Under the pieces are notes generated by a model, which was given only the letters and a program-made list of their open reading frames with translations, was not told the DNA's origin and made no database searches. 64,000 bases of DNA from Bacteroidota bacterium (lineage in GTDB: Bacteria; Bacteroidota; Ignavibacteria; Palsa-1295), in assembly GCA_030706745.1 (NCBI GenBank), contig JAUZNX010000013.1:1-64000 (forward strand). The letters are read 5' to 3'. A program made the translations under genes and the position numbers. Position 1 is the stretch's first letter. Each line of letters starts with the position of its first letter. This document shows positions 61,701 through 64,000 of the stretch, one piece after another.

Positions 61701-62547
61701 CTCCGGCAGCTTGTGGATCTACGCGCAGGACCTTTCGATGCAGGCCGCTCACGTATTCACCGATACAGGATACGATACCGTGCCGGTCATGATCGTCAAA
61801 CAGGATTCGGTGCCACTCGGACAAAAGCAGATACGAGATCTGACTTTTACATTCCATCTCGATGGCAGCCCGTTGATCGACTTTGTGAAGGTCCTTCCGG
61901 GTTCATTCGCACCGGGCTGGACTTCGAGTTTCGCGACGAACCCATCGCCGCCAGCTCCGGCGCGTTCGTATACCATCACAGCCAGCGGACCGCCATTGCC
62001 GGACTGGACTCCGGGTCCAACGCCGGACGTAATCCTGCGCCTGATCTTCCATGGAAATTGGAGCTCAACAACGGGTGAGACGAATATTCACGTCGATCCG
62101 GTTCAATGCGGGACCCTCAGCTACGAGGTGAGTTACAATGGCGGGAAGGATTCAACGATCTTTGGGCAGAACACGATAATCTCGGTGCCTGCGCCATTCG
62201 GGAATCTCGGTGGTGGGACGATGACGCTGAAGGGTGCCTGCGCGCCATTTATCAGTGAGCATGGCGCGCCACCGACGGCGATCTCGCTGGCGCCAATTAC
62301 TCCGAACCCGGCCACAGTCGGCACTCCTGCATTACAGATCGATTATACCATACCAACTGAAGGTCCTGTAACACTCAGTCTCTATAATGCGCTGGGCGTG
62401 CAAGTTCGCACAATCGTATCTGAAACGCAGAAGCAAGGTGAGTATAGGATCGAAGCTCCGGCCGACGGTCTGCCCGAAGGAATCTATTTCCTCCGCCTTG
62501 TCTCGGGAGGCGAGAGCCGTTTGCGCCGTGTCGTGCTAGGCCAATAG
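58726..62547 (+). CDS. T9SS-secreted protein with Cys-containing Ig-like tandem repeats
   Basis: A 1273-residue secreted protein. The signal peptide is WIVIAIAAPLLAAFSFGPSI after MRHPRRRSPYS, cut after HAQ. The N-terminal about 330 residues form an uncharacterised beta-rich domain. From about residue 440 come five or so Ig-like units of about 100-130 residues, each opening with D-x-x-(A/P)-P-(I/V) (DTTAPIVDN, VYPPIFVLE, DTQAPLVSD, DIHPPVLTA, DSLPPVILG) and most ending C-(F/V)-x(4)-D-(C/T)-A-G-N-x(6)-C. The end is a T9SS type A sorting domain (ITPNPATVGTPALQIDYTIP ... EGIYFLRLVSGG). A GTG start at 58696 is possible, but ATG 58726 gives a shorter, basic n-region. A structural or adhesive surface role is likely. 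It is monocistronic with a terminator downstream. Confidence 0.87.
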   Translation: MRHPRRRSPYSWIVIAIAAPLLAAFSFGPSIVHAQAFVTQNDFVGGLVYSPSDGKVTFTQVVNKKATAPPAKILSFQDFSYLTLLIDGQYYTNNTSPPPSQATSSLGGNPFAKNYDVALDNGSTRKIKDTIETTWPEGDFDIVQDIYPVAFRNSGQIVLKVKIVNHTTSSHSVQAQYLLDVADGSNDHAFMLDQFSYEGNMKWNIYKSAPPTFYMGFEGDPATLNVGTIGAGYTTDAYAPGVMGLTPCSGMVFGDDAVLAGFTFGSPPAQTSTVPLDASVLMQWPQVNPPGKTDVDSVTEIFRTSYGTQEFCLCLGNVIGISVHPTQLTFNQKTRKYSPNPFNVEELIINTSGSALNNVHIKQSVSGSLRIIGNPTDSVPATIGAGQVGDYTWTDSTVLNTNCNGAPSVCDLTFDMFANGLQQPVWPDGCNGSCDVLVDCADVDTTAPIVDNVHSGPAVGVFSETLFNVHDSSSKDFGMKNIQWSQISGPPANFIVTPPIGVLNGVDLANCPKSVFTFDIKQKDSAFGGCFEFIFLDCAGNTRKDTFCFATHPVPAHYDVYPPIFVLESLANKNVPENLSSGCDDTSNAKRQNWMIIDTLNQPHAHGIRSTGISAIGANNMTLTLTPFAGVADSARFHVDVVDSMKDGSICVVATDTAGNSDTICLHYCTVPDTQAPLVSDWLINAQHGYRVHVSDSGAWQRGLDSVYLVGTTNVTTTPAVLPNGLGCVDTTGFDINVIDPFKVACFQVYARDCAGNHILLGPICLGGDTDIHPPVLTATPIGTNSMLIEIIDSADPSEQGIDSVWFSTVQNMHFEPIDPSNPPVAQTVGPNTTGTFATFHGRPTGKAGGHPTYQQSVSFKLTVDDSNNVVSPLATVTVCAVDGATHQLQGGCYTWNLRMFPDSLPPVILGTNPTCQSIDIGVTDTQARDRGLSEFKLTNTVNFHPFDDHSYSPSHHLTLNVMTPGKSAFAQLWAVDTFGAKNPTLQSSHSASGSLWIYAQDLSMQAAHVFTDTGYDTVPVMIVKQDSVPLGQKQIRDLTFTFHLDGSPLIDFVKVLPGSFAPGWTSSFATNPSPPAPARSYTITASGPPLPDWTPGPTPDVILRLIFHGNWSSTTGETNIHVDPVQCGTLSYEVSYNGGKDSTIFGQNTIISVPAPFGNLGGGTMTLKGACAPFISEHGAPPTAISLAPITPNPATVGTPALQIDYTIPTEGPVTLSLYNALGVQVRTIVSETQKQGEYRIEAPADGLPEGIYFLRLVSGGESRLRRVVLGQ

Positions 62548-62566
62548 GAGATAGTTGATTGTGAAG

Positions 62567-62598
62567 ACGGAGAGTGGAAGACCACTCTCCGTTTTGCG
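62567..62598. terminator. Terminator between convergent genes
   Basis: An 11-bp perfect stem, ACGGAGAGTGG (62567-62577) with CCACTCTCCGT (62582-62592), is followed by TTTGCGTTTG. It lies between the T9SS gene and the amidase, which end toward each other, so it may serve both. Confidence 0.85.
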
Positions 62599-62610
62599 TT
62601 TGTTGTAAGG

Positions 62611-63411
62611 TTAGGACTTCTCGTACTGCGACTTATATTTTTTGATCGCTTCAAAAATGGCGCGGGCGTAATCGGCTTGTCCCTTTTCGCTTCTGAGCAA
62701 CGCCTCTTCTTTCGGGTTGCTGATGAAGCCGGTTTCTATCAGCGCATTCGGCATCGCCGCGCCGACCAGCACGAGAAATCCGGCTTGCGAAACACCATCA
62801 TTCCGAATCGAGAGCCGCTTCGATAATTCCTTCTGAACGAGCGACGCGAATTTCTCGCTGTACTTCACGTCCTGACTGCGCGCCATCGAGGTTAGGATAA
62901 AATCTTCGTCTGTCAACTCGTGATAGCGCGCACGTTCTTTCTCGTAGCTGATGACCGCGTTCTCTCGCGCGGCGACGCGGATTGCCTGATCGGTTTTTCC
63001 GGGTCGCAGAATATAGCTTGTGAAACCCGAGGCATTCGATGGCTTTTGTGGTGTGGAATTGCAGTGGACGCTGATGAACAGCTTCGCATGCTTCTCATTC
63101 GCGATTTCGCCGCGGCGGTACAACTCAACAAAACGGTCGTCCTTCCTGGTATAAACGACCTTCGTGCCGGGCAGCTCTTTTTCGATCAGGCGACCAAGTT
63201 TCAGCACGATTCCAAGCGCGGCCTGCTTCTCGAAGTAGCCGTGGGTGCCGACTGCACCCGCGTCCTTGCCGCCGTGCCCGGCATCGAGCACGATGACATC
63301 GAGCCGGGGCTTGCTGCTAACACCACCGCTATGCGAAGGGGCGAACAGGAGCCAAGCCAGGAACAGGAAACGTCTCACGGAGCCACTAACGCTTAATCCG
63401 ATTGAATTCAT
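62611..63411 (-). CDS. N-acetylmuramoyl-L-alanine amidase (AmiC-like, amidase_3)
   Basis: A 266-residue zinc amidase that cuts the bond between N-acetylmuramic acid and L-alanine in peptidoglycan, working in the periplasm during cell separation or wall turnover. A signal peptide (FLFLAWLLFAPSHSGG) precedes the amidase_3 domain: VIVLDAGHGGKDAGAVGTHG (first zinc His), YFEKQAALGI (Glu), FISVHCNSTPQ (second His) and the catalytic Glu in NALIETGFISNPKEEALL near the C-terminus. There is no AMIN targeting domain, so it is a minimal type. It is divergent from mtnN with a 27-base gap; a TATAAT hexamer lies upstream in that gap. Confidence 0.95.
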   Translation of the reverse strand: MNSIGLSVSGSVRRFLFLAWLLFAPSHSGGVSSKPRLDVIVLDAGHGGKDAGAVGTHGYFEKQAALGIVLKLGRLIEKELPGTKVVYTRKDDRFVELYRRGEIANEKHAKLFISVHCNSTPQKPSNASGFTSYILRPGKTDQAIRVAARENAVISYEKERARYHELTDEDFILTSMARSQDVKYSEKFASLVQKELSKRLSIRNDGVSQAGFLVLVGAAMPNALIETGFISNPKEEALLRSEKGQADYARAIFEAIKKYKSQYEKS

Positions 63412-63438
63412 TTCTCTTCCAGAGCATTATAGCCGACG

Positions 63439-64000
63439 ATGAAACTTGGACTGATCGGCGCTATGCCTCAAGAAATCGAAGCGATCGCCCACGATTTTAC
63501 CACGGATCACACCGAGCGGATTGCCGGTCGGGATTTTCACGTCGGGACATTTGCCGGTGTGGAGGCTGTGCTTGTCTTCTCGCGGTGGGGCAAGGTCGCC
63601 GCTGCGATGACGGCAACAGCGCTCATCGAGCGGTTTGGCGTCGATCTCGTGATCTTCACCGGAGTCGCCGGAGCGGTTCACCCCGAGCTATCCGTTGGCG
63701 ACGTGGTGATTGCCGACACGCTGATCCAGCACGATTTCGATGCGAGCCTCTCCGGAATGTTTTCGAAATTCGAAATTCCGCTGCTTGGAATATCCCGGTT
63801 TCCGGTCGAGGCGCGACTTAGTAAGATGGCACATGCCGGCGCCGAACGCTTTTTTGCTGCAAGCGAATCTACGAGCCGCGCTGTCATCGGCACGATTGCC
63901 AGCGGCGATGAATTCATCGCGGGCTTAGAACGATTGGAGGAAATCCGGCAGGCAATTCCCGGCGTGATGTGTGTGGAAATGGAAGGCGCGGCCGTCGCGC
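63439..64000 (+). CDS. mtnN: 5'-methylthioadenosine/S-adenosylhomocysteine nucleosidase (3' end outside window)
   Basis: The frame from ATG 63439 stays open to the window end (187 complete codons). It begins MKLGLIGAMPQEIEAIAHDF, the hallmark of MtnN with its base-contacting Glu at about 12, then VFSRWGKVAAAMTATALIER, FTGVAGAVHPELSVGDVVIA, and the ribose-binding CVEMEGAAVA near the edge. The enzyme cleaves MTA and SAH to adenine and thioribose products, recycling methyltransfer by-products. Only about 45 residues should be missing from the usual 230. The divergent amidase is 27 bases away. Confidence 0.95.
   Translation, partial: MKLGLIGAMPQEIEAIAHDFTTDHTERIAGRDFHVGTFAGVEAVLVFSRWGKVAAAMTATALIERFGVDLVIFTGVAGAVHPELSVGDVVIADTLIQHDFDASLSGMFSKFEIPLLGISRFPVEARLSKMAHAGAERFFAASESTSRAVIGTIASGDEFIAGLERLEEIRQAIPGVMCVEMEGAAVA

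Noticed and set aside
29104-62547. Equal lengths: two proteins of 1283 codons (one from an upstream GTG) and two hsd proteins of 835
   Set aside because: The sequences are unrelated in each pair and one start was revised; the equal lengths are coincidence.

Overview
The window looks like chromosome of a Gram-negative member of the Bacteroidota / Chlorobiota / Ignavibacteria / Kapabacteria assemblage (GC roughly in the mid 50s by eye). The main evidence is five secreted proteins ending in type IX secretion (T9SS type A) sorting domains, an lpxC-fabZ gene fusion followed by lpxA, an OmpA protein with a PD40 propeller of the kind linked to T9SS, and several TAnnTTTG promoter elements directly in front of start codons. 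I cannot name a species. I saw no rRNA, tRNA, CRISPR array or transposase.

Layout: 1-5757 holds the end of one giant T9SS cargo gene, a small outer-membrane barrel and a second giant cargo gene (IgGFc-binding-like, ASH and cohesin-like modules). 5808-8600 is a transaldolase / glucose-6-phosphate isomerase pair. 8646-9965 is an aminotransferase on the minus strand. 10136-18770, all minus strand, is a tightly packed block: RecQ helicase running in frame into a sugar-binding lipoprotein, two sugar ABC permeases, an enolase-superfamily enzyme, a DapA-like lyase/aldolase and a dihydroorotate-dehydrogenase-like flavoprotein. 18807-24112 is a type I restriction-modification locus with a fused HsdM-HsdS and an HsdR, separated by a 252-bp inverted-repeat element. 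24472-28791 is a very large NtrY-like membrane histidine kinase. 29104-32955 is a third T9SS cargo gene. 33050-35275 is lipid A synthesis (lpxA, lpxC-fabZ). 35373-39965 is an overlapping three-gene operon (Gfo/Idh/MocA oxidoreductase, FG-GAP propeller, nitrilase). 39962-41076 is a metallophosphoesterase with a tiny membrane protein. 41210-47280 carries an M16 peptidase, alanine dehydrogenase and complex I subunits G, H and I. 47316-49837 has a YjbR-like protein and a LamG T9SS cargo protein. 49999-55585 is a compact run of fmt, GDPD, DUF255, 3-methyladenine DNA glycosylase and a DipZ-like thioredoxin lipoprotein. 55858-62547 has OmpA/PD40, a second barrel and a fifth T9SS cargo protein with unusual Cys-rich repeats. 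The window ends with a cell-wall amidase and a truncated mtnN.

Most interesting: (1) RecQ and a lipoprotein solute receptor in one uninterrupted frame, heading an uncharacterised uptake/catabolism operon; (2) the long inverted-repeat element between hsdMS and hsdR, and a separate REP-like repeat inside the hsdMS linker; (3) a recurring TAnnTTTG-N5/6-start arrangement implying leaderless mRNAs, which also fixes an otherwise ambiguous non-ATG start; (4) an inverted repeat whose right arm supplies the fmt start codon; (5) the oxidoreductase / apparently cytoplasmic FG-GAP propeller / nitrilase operon.
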